In this document: one piece after another, positions 22,799 through 29,423 of the stretch
Position numbering within the stretch: position 1 is the stretch's first letter
Layout of the letters: each line of letters starts with the position of its first letter
NCBI GenBank assembly: GCA_017505725.1
Contig: JAFVOR010000010.1
Coordinates: 1-39,234, forward strand
DNA from: Alistipes sp.
GTDB taxonomy: Bacteria; Bacteroidota; Bacteroidia; Bacteroidales; Rikenellaceae
Direction: 5' to 3'
Length of the DNA: 39,234 bases
Notes under the pieces: generated by a model
The model's database searches: none
Told to the model about the DNA's origin: nothing
Seen by the model: the letters and a program-made list of their open reading frames with translations, nothing else
Program-made: the position numbers and the translations under genes

Positions 22799-24241
22799 TT
22801 ATCTACTTTTCTCGCCTCTAAAGAGGAAAAAAAGGAAGGTCACCATCACCATCACCGCATACGCAAGCCAGAGAGCCCATTCGGGCAGAGTGATTGAGAA
22901 GTGACCATAGGGCAGAGATGCCGCCCACTCCACCGCGCGATTTTGCCACTCGGCACACCACACCGCAATTGCGCCCAACCGAGGTATTGCAAATGTTAAA
23001 ATACCCGACAAAAGTATTGCGTTTGCGAGCAAAATGACCAACGGATTTATCAGAATACCCACAACAGATACTATCGAAAATGTGCTTGATATCAGCGGAA
23101 TAGTCGAAATTGTAGCTGCTGCACCCACAAATATTACACTCACAAGTGTGTCAACAAATCTGTTGCGCGTGCGACACACTCTTATCAGGGGCATTGCCCA
23201 CAGTAGAATGGCCGCCACCGCAATGAATGAGAGCTGAAACGAGATGTCGAAGAGCAGGTGAGAATCGAACACAAGCATCACAAATGCGGTCGCTGCCAGG
23301 ATGTTTATGCTCGAGTAGTTGCGCAACGAGGCGAACGAGATTTGTAGTGCCGAAAACATTATGGCGGCACGCACAGCACTTGGCGAGAAGCCGCAGAGCC
23401 ACACATAGAGCCAGATGAGTGCGACCGCCGCAACCGAGCGCACCACATTGCCATAGTGGAAGAGTACGAGTGGCAGGAGCAGAAGGTTTATCAGAAGGAA
23501 TGCGATGCCGATGTGGAGTCCCGAGACTGCGAGCAGATGCGATGTTCCGCTTGCCGAGTATTTCTCGCGTAGCGCAGAGGATATTTCGCCCCTCTCGCCT
23601 GTGGTCATCGCCAGCACCACAGCCCTGCCATCGCTCTTCTCCATTGCACCTTGCAGTCGTGCTACCGCTCTGTCGTGCAGCGTTTTGCGTTGGGTGGGCA
23701 GATATTCGTAAACCGCTCGGTGACTTACCGATACCGAGCCTACAAAACCTCGATGGTGCATCAGTCGGGCATACCTCTCGCGCTCGGCTCGAAACGGAAA
23801 AATAGGCGTTGTGAGGTGTAGTCTGTCGCCGGCGTTGAGGTGCATCAGCGAGTCGCCCCATACCACCACCTTGCGTCGCTTGAGTGAGAGCTCCTGACAA
23901 TCCTCGATTGTCGCCTCTGCCGATGTGTAGCCTCCTCGCGATGTGGATGAGCGCTCGATTTTCAGCGTCATCTCGACAGGAGTATTGTAGCGCACCTCGC
24001 CACGAAAGGAGAGTGAGTGGAGCAGCGCTCCCGCCATAAAGACGGAGATAACGATGGCAACCACACGCAACCACTTTGTTAGCACAACTGCGCCGACAAG
24101 AGCCACAATAGCACCCGTCAGCAGCAACCATAGTGGAAGGGTGAGCCTATCACCAAAAAAGATACCCATAGCAAATGGGATAATCCCCACCGCCATAGGT
24201 ATCTTTGCTATCTCTCTTTTAAGAATCTCTGCTCGGCCCAT
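22799..24241 (-). CDS. comEC: ComEC/Rec2-family DNA-uptake channel, short form
   Basis: ComEC forms the inner-membrane channel for single-stranded DNA during natural transformation. This 480-residue protein has N-terminal membrane helices, a soluble DUF4131-type region (~90-200) and the Competence domain with its hallmark TSHLLAVSGLHIGIAFLLIN, followed by 7-8 hydrophobic helices. The C-terminal metallo-beta-lactamase-like nuclease domain of longer ComEC proteins is missing; the frame ends after the last helix (FLFFLFRGEKSR). The ATG at 24241 begins MGRAEILKREIAKIP. A TACCTTTG box lies 4 bases upstream, so the message may be leaderless, and the lysozyme-like phage gene ends only 13 bases before. 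Whether the cell is competent cannot be told from here. Confidence 0.88.
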   Translation of the reverse strand: MGRAEILKREIAKIPMAVGIIPFAMGIFFGDRLTLPLWLLLTGAIVALVGAVVLTKWLRVVAIVISVFMAGALLHSLSFRGEVRYNTPVEMTLKIERSSTSRGGYTSAEATIEDCQELSLKRRKVVVWGDSLMHLNAGDRLHLTTPIFPFRAERERYARLMHHRGFVGSVSVSHRAVYEYLPTQRKTLHDRAVARLQGAMEKSDGRAVVLAMTTGERGEISSALREKYSASGTSHLLAVSGLHIGIAFLLINLLLLPLVLFHYGNVVRSVAAVALIWLYVWLCGFSPSAVRAAIMFSALQISFASLRNYSSINILAATAFVMLVFDSHLLFDISFQLSFIAVAAILLWAMPLIRVCRTRNRFVDTLVSVIFVGAAATISTIPLISSTFSIVSVVGILINPLVILLANAILLSGILTFAIPRLGAIAVWCAEWQNRAVEWAASLPYGHFSITLPEWALWLAYAVMVMVTFLFFLFRGEKSR

Positions 24242-24245
24242 ACCA

Positions 24246-24253
24246 CAAAGGTA
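24246..24253 (-). promoter_or_regulatory. Promoter -7 box (TACCTTTG) 4 bases before comEC
   Basis: The minus strand reads TACCTTTG-TGGT-ATG. The box sits between the stop of the lysozyme-like gene and the comEC start, with the upstream promoter region inside the phage gene. comEC could therefore be expressed alone or by read-through. Confidence 0.55.
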
Positions 24254-24254
24254 A

Positions 24255-24680
24255 CTATTTTGGACCAAAATCTGAAATAAAAAGTTCCCAACCTCGCCAA
24301 ATATCTCCCATTTTTGCCGCTACGCCATTCTCCACCTCGGACATAGCCGCCACAATGGCTGTCATCACCGCTCCGTCGGTGGTGCAGATACTCTCGTCGG
24401 CAGCGAGGTGTGTGGCTTCGCATACTCGACGAATGTAGCTCTCGGTGTGGTTCTCGCAAGGGGGTGCATAGCGAGATATCATCTCCCGCAAGGTGTGGCA
24501 GTGATGCTTCACAGCATAGGTGTGCAACACCACAAACATCGCTCGATAGCCCCACTCAATCGACTCGAATTGACGAAATGCCGCATCGCTGCTCACCGCC
24601 TTCTCACCCTTGTAGCGCACCCCTCCGAGTCGAATATTTCCGGGGTTGAGGTTTCGTAATCCTCTACTCATCTTCGCCAT
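24255..24680 (-). CDS. Phage lysozyme-like protein (P5-type)
   Basis: This 141-residue protein begins with the RGLRNLNPGNIRLGG motif, matching the N-terminus of phage PRD1 P5-like structural/lytic proteins and small Bacteroidales phage lysins. A second conserved region (SRYAPPCENHTESYIRRVCEATH) resembles the helical part of that family. It probably binds or cleaves peptidoglycan, and there is no signal peptide, so it would need the holin encoded just upstream. The start at 24680 overlaps the holin gene by 17 bases; an ATG three codons later (24671) also overlaps. It is the last gene of the phage-type cluster, 13 bases before comEC. Confidence 0.8.
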   Translation of the reverse strand: MAKMSRGLRNLNPGNIRLGGVRYKGEKAVSSDAAFRQFESIEWGYRAMFVVLHTYAVKHHCHTLREMISRYAPPCENHTESYIRRVCEATHLAADESICTTDGAVMTAIVAAMSEVENGVAAKMGDIWRGWELFISDFGPK

Positions 24681-25101
24681 ACTCTCCCATTTCGTGTTCG
24701 ACCTTTCGTTTCACATAGTTGCGTAGCCACATAAAGAGCTTGCGGTCGCTCAACACCGAGGCATTCTCCAGGAATGACCACATCTCCACGCCACAGATGG
24801 CTCCTGCCACGATGCGAGTGATGTGGAGTGCTACAAAGTTCAGCACGCACGACTCTACCAACCAGCACATACCGATGGTGAGAAGCACAAGTCCCGCCTT
24901 GCGTATGGTGCGCCACGCCTCGCGCGAGGAGAAGTACCACCTCTCACCTCGACCCTTTGCTTCGGCACGAGAGGCGAGTATGCCCGTCACAAAGTCGACG
25001 AGGATAAATAGGAGGGCGCAGATGACTACCTCGCGGATGGGTGCGAATATCGCAGCAAGGGCAATGACCATTCCGCTAAAAAATCTGTATGTAGCCTCCA
25101 T
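24664..25101 (-). CDS. Phage holin family protein
   Basis: This is a 145-residue membrane protein with three or four hydrophobic helices. IALAAIFAPIREVVICALLFILVDFVTGILASR carries the VDFVTGI segment typical of the phage_holin_4 group, followed by a basic loop and a second hydrophobic block. The tail is charged (KRKVEHEMGEYGEDE). Holins permeabilise the inner membrane so that the lysin can reach the wall. The ATG at 25101 is preferred because the longer frame adds residues that overlap the upstream gene without family resemblance. It overlaps the upstream connector gene by 26 bases and the downstream lysin by 17, a typical lysis cassette. Confidence 0.82.
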   Translation of the reverse strand: MEATYRFFSGMVIALAAIFAPIREVVICALLFILVDFVTGILASRAEAKGRGERWYFSSREAWRTIRKAGLVLLTIGMCWLVESCVLNFVALHITRIVAGAICGVEMWSFLENASVLSDRKLFMWLRNYVKRKVEHEMGEYGEDE

Positions 25102-25549
25102 CGATAGTACAGTGTTGCAGAATGTCGCTCTCGGCATCGTATGTCGGAAACTGCGATGCGTGAGCCTTCAGGTAGTTCGACAATCGTTTCAGGAGGATCT
25201 GGCGACGCAGGCGGAGCGACTTCTGGAGCATCTCCATTGCGCTCTTGGTCGAGCTGTCGGCTCGCAGCGACGAGGAGATACGCAACCCCGCCTGCCCTGT
25301 GCAGACATTCAGCGCAGGCTGAATCATTGTTCGCACTGCCATAGCGAGCGCAGGTGCGACAAAATCGTTACGCAGAGTCGGATGAGAGCCCTCAAGCATC
25401 TCCTCGTATAGCTCAGCTCCCACCACCGGTATAATGTAGTGAATAGCTGCTGCAGCGATGTCAGCATCGCCGACCACATCTGGCGACACATACTCGCCAT
25501 CGCCAAAAGCCAATTCGATAACTTCTTCATTTGTGATAATGTTTTTCAT
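25076..25549 (-). CDS. Phage head-completion/connector-like protein (DUF6712-like)
   Basis: The 157-residue, mostly helical protein resembles the DUF6712 group found next to capsid genes in Bacteroidales prophages (IITNEEVIELAFGDGEY... AAIHYIIPVVGAELYEEM). In related positions such proteins connect portal and tail. The family name is from memory and only moderately secure. The ATG at 25549 lies 4 bases after the portal stop; a longer frame adds four residues. Its 3' end overlaps the holin gene. Confidence 0.6.
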   Translation of the reverse strand: MKNIITNEEVIELAFGDGEYVSPDVVGDADIAAAAIHYIIPVVGAELYEEMLEGSHPTLRNDFVAPALAMAVRTMIQPALNVCTGQAGLRISSSLRADSSTKSAMEMLQKSLRLRRQILLKRLSNYLKAHASQFPTYDAESDILQHCTIDGGYIQIF

Positions 25550-25553
25550 AGGT

Positions 25554-26771
25554 TTAACCAATTGATTTCAGGTTGTACTTTGTGATTTCGGAGAGATAGA
25601 GCTGCTGTCGCTCGTCACTCTCGTCGTAGTCAAGTCCGTCGGCCTTGCGTGCCTCCCACACCTTCATATAGATAGGCTTCGAGCGTGTAGGCGGACGGTT
25701 GATGATCTCGAGCGAGGAGCAGTCGATGGCGAGAATCTCCCCTATGGCTCGCACGATGGGCTCGAGCAACTCGCTCTGTTCGCCCAGAATTATGGTGTTG
25801 AGTGCCACCTCATATTCGTGCAAGATGCGCTCGGCACTGAAGCCTGTCGAGTAGTCCAAGCCACTCAGCGAACGAAACCACGAGTGCGCCACCACAATGT
25901 CGGTGGTTGCCTGATCGTGCAACGCCTTCCAGTCGCCATCGTTGTGCGCCTCGATGGGGATAAATCGCGAGTTGTCGTCGGAACTCTCGTCACGGATTAT
26001 GAACATCACCTGCCCGGGCTTGCCCGCAAATCTTTGCTCGGCAAGTCGTGCCAACGAGGCAGCCTCGGCCTCGCTGTCCACCGCATTGTCGATCATCATC
26101 ACGCCCGAGAGCTGAAACGAGTTGTCCAGGCGGGCGATGTTCCATCGGTCGGTCTTGTAGGCTATGGCCGAGACATTCATACCGGCAATGTATTGAGGCA
26201 CACCATAGTGGGTAAACATCGGCTCGTAGTCCTTGTAGTGGATTATCGAGCGCAGAGTGCCATCGGCGTGACGCTCGAAACGGGGGTAGAGCGGGAGCGA
26301 ATGCGCCTCCGAAGCGCGAAAGTGCGTCCAGTCGTGGTGGAGAATAATGTGGTCGGAGCCCTTCGCCACGCGACAAAGTGTGGCATCCTGATGGTAGAGC
26401 GAGAGGAAGGAGTGTTTATCATCGGTCACCACCTCAAGAAAGGCGTTGCCGAAGAGCGACTTGTCGAAAGCGAGCTTGTTCAGCACCTGACGCAACGATT
26501 CTCCTTCGCCATTTACCCTCTCCACAATATTGCCGAGCAGGGGGATCGAGCAGTCGTAATTAAATCCCTTGCCCGATATGTAGTCGGCCTTGTCGTTGAG
26601 TATGCGACGATGGGCGGTGGAGCGGCGTGAAAGGAGAGCCAACGCCTCGGGGAGGTTGTTATCCAATCCCCATCGCCAGAACTCCTTGCTCTCGACTCTC
26701 TGTGCCGAGGTGGCGTAGATGTCGTCGGCTCTGTTTTGGGTTGTGCATACTATGCTTTTTCTTTTTTCCAT
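25554..26771 (-). CDS. Phage portal protein
   Basis: This 405-residue protein resembles the HK97-type portals of Bacteroidales phages. It has an N-terminal WGLDNNLPEALALLSRRS stretch, an ADYISGKGFNYD region, FDKSLFGNAFLEVV, and a C-terminal helical part with FSAERILHEYEVALNTIILGEQSELLEPI. Portals form the dodecameric DNA entry channel of the capsid and normally bind the terminase during packaging. It lies downstream of the capsid gene here, the reverse of the usual order. No terminase gene is present in the window. Confidence 0.8.
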   Translation of the reverse strand: MEKRKSIVCTTQNRADDIYATSAQRVESKEFWRWGLDNNLPEALALLSRRSTAHRRILNDKADYISGKGFNYDCSIPLLGNIVERVNGEGESLRQVLNKLAFDKSLFGNAFLEVVTDDKHSFLSLYHQDATLCRVAKGSDHIILHHDWTHFRASEAHSLPLYPRFERHADGTLRSIIHYKDYEPMFTHYGVPQYIAGMNVSAIAYKTDRWNIARLDNSFQLSGVMMIDNAVDSEAEAASLARLAEQRFAGKPGQVMFIIRDESSDDNSRFIPIEAHNDGDWKALHDQATTDIVVAHSWFRSLSGLDYSTGFSAERILHEYEVALNTIILGEQSELLEPIVRAIGEILAIDCSSLEIINRPPTRSKPIYMKVWEARKADGLDYDESDERQQLYLSEITKYNLKSIG

Positions 26772-26787
26772 ACTGTTGTAGGTTGGT

Positions 26788-27258
26788 TTAGATTAGTTCG
26801 GTCGAAAACTCTGTGTCGTCGGAGTGCAGTTGCAGCGTCACTCGGGGTGAGTCGTGCGCCCCTTCGCCCGAGGAGGATGTCAGCGAGTCGAGTCGCAAGG
26901 GCTGCTCGTTGCCGAAGTGTGCCGAGTAGCCCACCAGCACTCTTCGCCCGTCGCAGAGCGTCACCACAGCCACTACACCCTCGACTGCCGCACGCTCAAG
27001 AAAATCCTGTTCGAGCCACCTCTCGGCCGAGCGACGGTCTGCTACAAGGTGCAGACGATGCGTGACAAGGGTTGCTCCATCTTTATTTGTCGCCTCCTCC
27101 TCGTAGTGCGAGCCATCGTCGACGAGTTCCACCACTAAGGGTGAAGAGGCAAGCGTCAGCTCGCAGCCCCGACTCGAGAATAGTGCCGATGTAACCGCAT
27201 CGGTGGGGTAGAGCGCAACTTGCTCTACCCCTCCAACAGCTTTATAATTCGGATTCAT
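26788..27258 (-). CDS. Hypothetical protein of the phage-type cluster
   Basis: This 156-residue protein has no recognised domain. Its start is the ATG of MNPNYKAVGG, since a longer frame runs into the capsid gene. It appears to be a beta-rich two-part protein: residues ~5-75 (VALYPTDAVTSALFSSRG... LVVELVDDGS) and ~75-156 (LHLVADRRSAERWLEQDFL, VVAVVTLCDGRRVLVGYS). Its place between capsid and portal suggests a minor head or adaptor protein. It has 14- and 16-base gaps to its neighbours and an intact frame. Confidence 0.6.
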   Translation of the reverse strand: MNPNYKAVGGVEQVALYPTDAVTSALFSSRGCELTLASSPLVVELVDDGSHYEEEATNKDGATLVTHRLHLVADRRSAERWLEQDFLERAAVEGVVAVVTLCDGRRVLVGYSAHFGNEQPLRLDSLTSSSGEGAHDSPRVTLQLHSDDTEFSTELI

Positions 27259-27272
27259 CGCGAGGCTTGGCT

Positions 27273-28256
27273 TTAGATGAGCGAGACTCCTGCGTTGTAG
27301 ATGAAGCCCGCAAGAAGCGTATCGTCGACAAGTGCGGTGCCGATGAGGAATACCACGCGCTGACGATTCTCCATCTCGTCGGGGTTGTACCACATACGAA
27401 TCTCCTTCTCGGGCGAGTCTGTGGTGTTGAGCGCAAGAACAAGGTTGCGACGATCGGTCAACACACAGAACGAACCTGCTCGGTGGAGCGTTGTGCCACT
27501 ACGAGGAATCTCGACAAGAGGAATGCCGTGGTAGTTGAGCGCAGGGCGACCATTCACACCCTCACCATTCATATCGATGAGCCCCTGCGCCTCGAGGTAG
27601 AAGAAGTAGGCATCATAGATGTCGGAGCTGACAAAGAATGCGAGGTTTCCCTCCGGTGCCAGGGCGTGGATGTTTTCGCCGGCTAATCTCCAAGCGCTCT
27701 TGAATATCTCTTGCACGGGTACCTCCTGCTCCATATTGTAGACCTCGAGTGGCACATCATTGCCATTGTCGTTCTTGCTGGTGATGAAGTGCTTGATGAA
27801 GCCATTTACACAGAGGTTATCCGACACCTCGCCATCTTCGTCGCCAAACCAGGTGTGGATGTAGATGCTCTCGGTAAGTGCGCGACGGAAGAGCTCGGTC
27901 TCGGCAGCCTCGAGGTCGGTACCACTCAAGTCGCCGAGGCTCACCGCTGACGAGTTGGTGATCATCTCGTAGATGGTCGAGAAGTAGTCCTCGGCAGAGT
28001 AGCTCGACTCGGCCTTAAGCTTTGCCATCGGAATCTCCTTCTGGTCGAGGTTCTTGGCTGTGCCACCCTGCCAACCCGACGAGAAGGGCTTGAGGATGTC
28101 GTTGTTGTGCGAGAAGATAGGCACCTTGGTAGGCAGAGGCATATTGTAGAGCACTCTCACGCCCAAATCTTCGGCAGCCTTGCCACAAAATGCAGGGCGG
28201 AAAAAGAGGTTCTCAACATCGGTCAAACTGTAGATCTTTGAATTTTCGATAATCAT
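27273..28256 (-). CDS. Phage major capsid protein (HK97-like)
   Basis: This 327-residue protein fits the length and arrangement of HK97-fold capsid proteins in Bacteroidales prophages: an N-terminal arm and E-loop region (LPTKVPIFSHNNDILKPFSSG), a central helical P-domain (AETELFRRALTESIYIHTW), an A-domain segment with NYHGIPLVEIPR, and a strand-rich C-terminus (HRAGSFCVLTDRRNLVLALN). It lies directly after the ClpP-like protease gene, the classical protease-capsid order. The identification rests on overall pattern and context, with no catalytic motif to confirm it. Confidence 0.75.
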   Translation of the reverse strand: MIIENSKIYSLTDVENLFFRPAFCGKAAEDLGVRVLYNMPLPTKVPIFSHNNDILKPFSSGWQGGTAKNLDQKEIPMAKLKAESSYSAEDYFSTIYEMITNSSAVSLGDLSGTDLEAAETELFRRALTESIYIHTWFGDEDGEVSDNLCVNGFIKHFITSKNDNGNDVPLEVYNMEQEVPVQEIFKSAWRLAGENIHALAPEGNLAFFVSSDIYDAYFFYLEAQGLIDMNGEGVNGRPALNYHGIPLVEIPRSGTTLHRAGSFCVLTDRRNLVLALNTTDSPEKEIRMWYNPDEMENRQRVVFLIGTALVDDTLLAGFIYNAGVSLI

Positions 28257-28293
28257 AATTAAAGCATTTTTTAGGTTAATTTTTTAGTTGTTT

Positions 28294-29151
28294 TTATAGC
28301 CCTTTGATTCGCAGGGCATCTTCGGCATAAGCCAAAGCGTTTTGTGAGAGCGCACTGCCCTCCAATGAGGGGTCTTCGCGTGGCTCTGTTCGGGTGGCGG
28401 AGATGGCGTTCTGACCCTCGCGCAGCGATAGTGCCGAGAGGCTTCCGGCGAGGTTGTCGGGCAGGTGGAGGATGTTCGTCGCAGAGGGCAGAGGCGGTAA
28501 CCCCTCACTCTTGTCGGAGAGGTTCAACCAACCTTTAATCTTTGCCACAATCCCTTTGCGTTGAGGCTCCTCGCCAATGATGCGGTCGGCAAGTGCAGCT
28601 GCGACCACCTCCTCGGGAGCGAGCCAGCGACCTCTGCCGCCATTCTCGTTCATCAATGACACCATATCCTCGACACTGCGTCCCGAGCGTCGGGCATAGA
28701 GAGCCGCAATTCGCTCGTCGCTCTTCTCGAGCATATCGAGGCACTCCTTCATATCGGAGGCATTACCCTCGGTCGAGCAGTGGGCGCGATGGATGAGATA
28801 GAGTGCCGAGGAGGCCACCTCGCGACAACCCTCGCTTGCCGCCTGAGCTATGATGGTGGCTGCCGAGGCGGTATATCCGTAGCAGCGAGTTGTCACCTTG
28901 CACTCGAGCGAGGCGAGCACCTCATAGATCAGCAGCGCATCGTTCACATCGCCACCCGTCGATCGGATGTTGACCACCACCTCTGACGGTGCCATCTCGC
29001 GGATATGCTCCACCTCGCGACGGAACCTCTCGTAGGTGGCCACACTCTGCGATGAGTCGCCAAACTGCATCTCCTCGTCAACGCCAATCACCCCCTCGAT
29101 GTCGATGGTGCACACCGAGGCTTCGTTCCTAATTTCAATCTTTGTCTTCAT
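28294..29151 (-). CDS. ClpP-like prohead maturation protease
   Basis: This 285-residue protein has a ClpP-type serine protease domain at ~10-190: NIRSTGGDVNDAL (oxyanion-hole region), the nucleophile S96 in YGYTASAATIIAQAA, and the general base H121 in ALYLIHRAH. Its C-terminal ~90 residues are polar and disordered-looking (LPPLPSATNILHLPD...), like a fused scaffold. Phage enzymes of this type trim capsid precursors during head maturation. It sits 37 bases before the capsid gene. The alternative, a host ClpP paralogue, is unlikely given length and context. Confidence 0.82.
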   Translation of the reverse strand: MKTKIEIRNEASVCTIDIEGVIGVDEEMQFGDSSQSVATYERFRREVEHIREMAPSEVVVNIRSTGGDVNDALLIYEVLASLECKVTTRCYGYTASAATIIAQAASEGCREVASSALYLIHRAHCSTEGNASDMKECLDMLEKSDERIAALYARRSGRSVEDMVSLMNENGGRGRWLAPEEVVAAALADRIIGEEPQRKGIVAKIKGWLNLSDKSEGLPPLPSATNILHLPDNLAGSLSALSLREGQNAISATRTEPREDPSLEGSALSQNALAYAEDALRIKGL

Positions 29152-29169
29152 CTTGTTCGTTTAGTTGAG

Positions 29170-29421
29170 TTACTTGCTGTAGACCACCCCTCGTACCTTC
29201 TCGTAGGAGCACCCCAACTCACTGGATATCTGCTCGATGGCTCGCATCTTCGCCTCGCCACCCCTTACGCGGCGATTCACCTCATTCTGGATGTAGAGTC
29301 GCTCAATGGCCACACGGTTGAGGAGTCCTCGTTGCCACATTGCGTTGACCGCATCGTGGAGGTTACCACTCGGAACGCTCGATAGGAGCGATGTCAGCAA
29401 TTTTCTCTCTGTTGTATTCAT
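29170..29421 (-). CDS. Small helical protein of the phage-type cluster
   Basis: This 83-residue protein starts at the ATG of MNTTERKLLTSLL, whose position directly after the preceding stop fits tight packing; a longer frame overlaps the tail gene. Its C-terminal half (AIEQISSELGCSYEKVRGVVYSK) looks like a helix-turn-helix, suggesting DNA binding, possibly as a small regulator or terminase-small-subunit-like protein. That is inference, as no family match is certain. It separates the tail-type from the head-type genes. Confidence 0.6.
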   Translation of the reverse strand: MNTTERKLLTSLLSSVPSGNLHDAVNAMWQRGLLNRVAIERLYIQNEVNRRVRGGEAKMRAIEQISSELGCSYEKVRGVVYSK

Positions 29422-29423
29422 TT

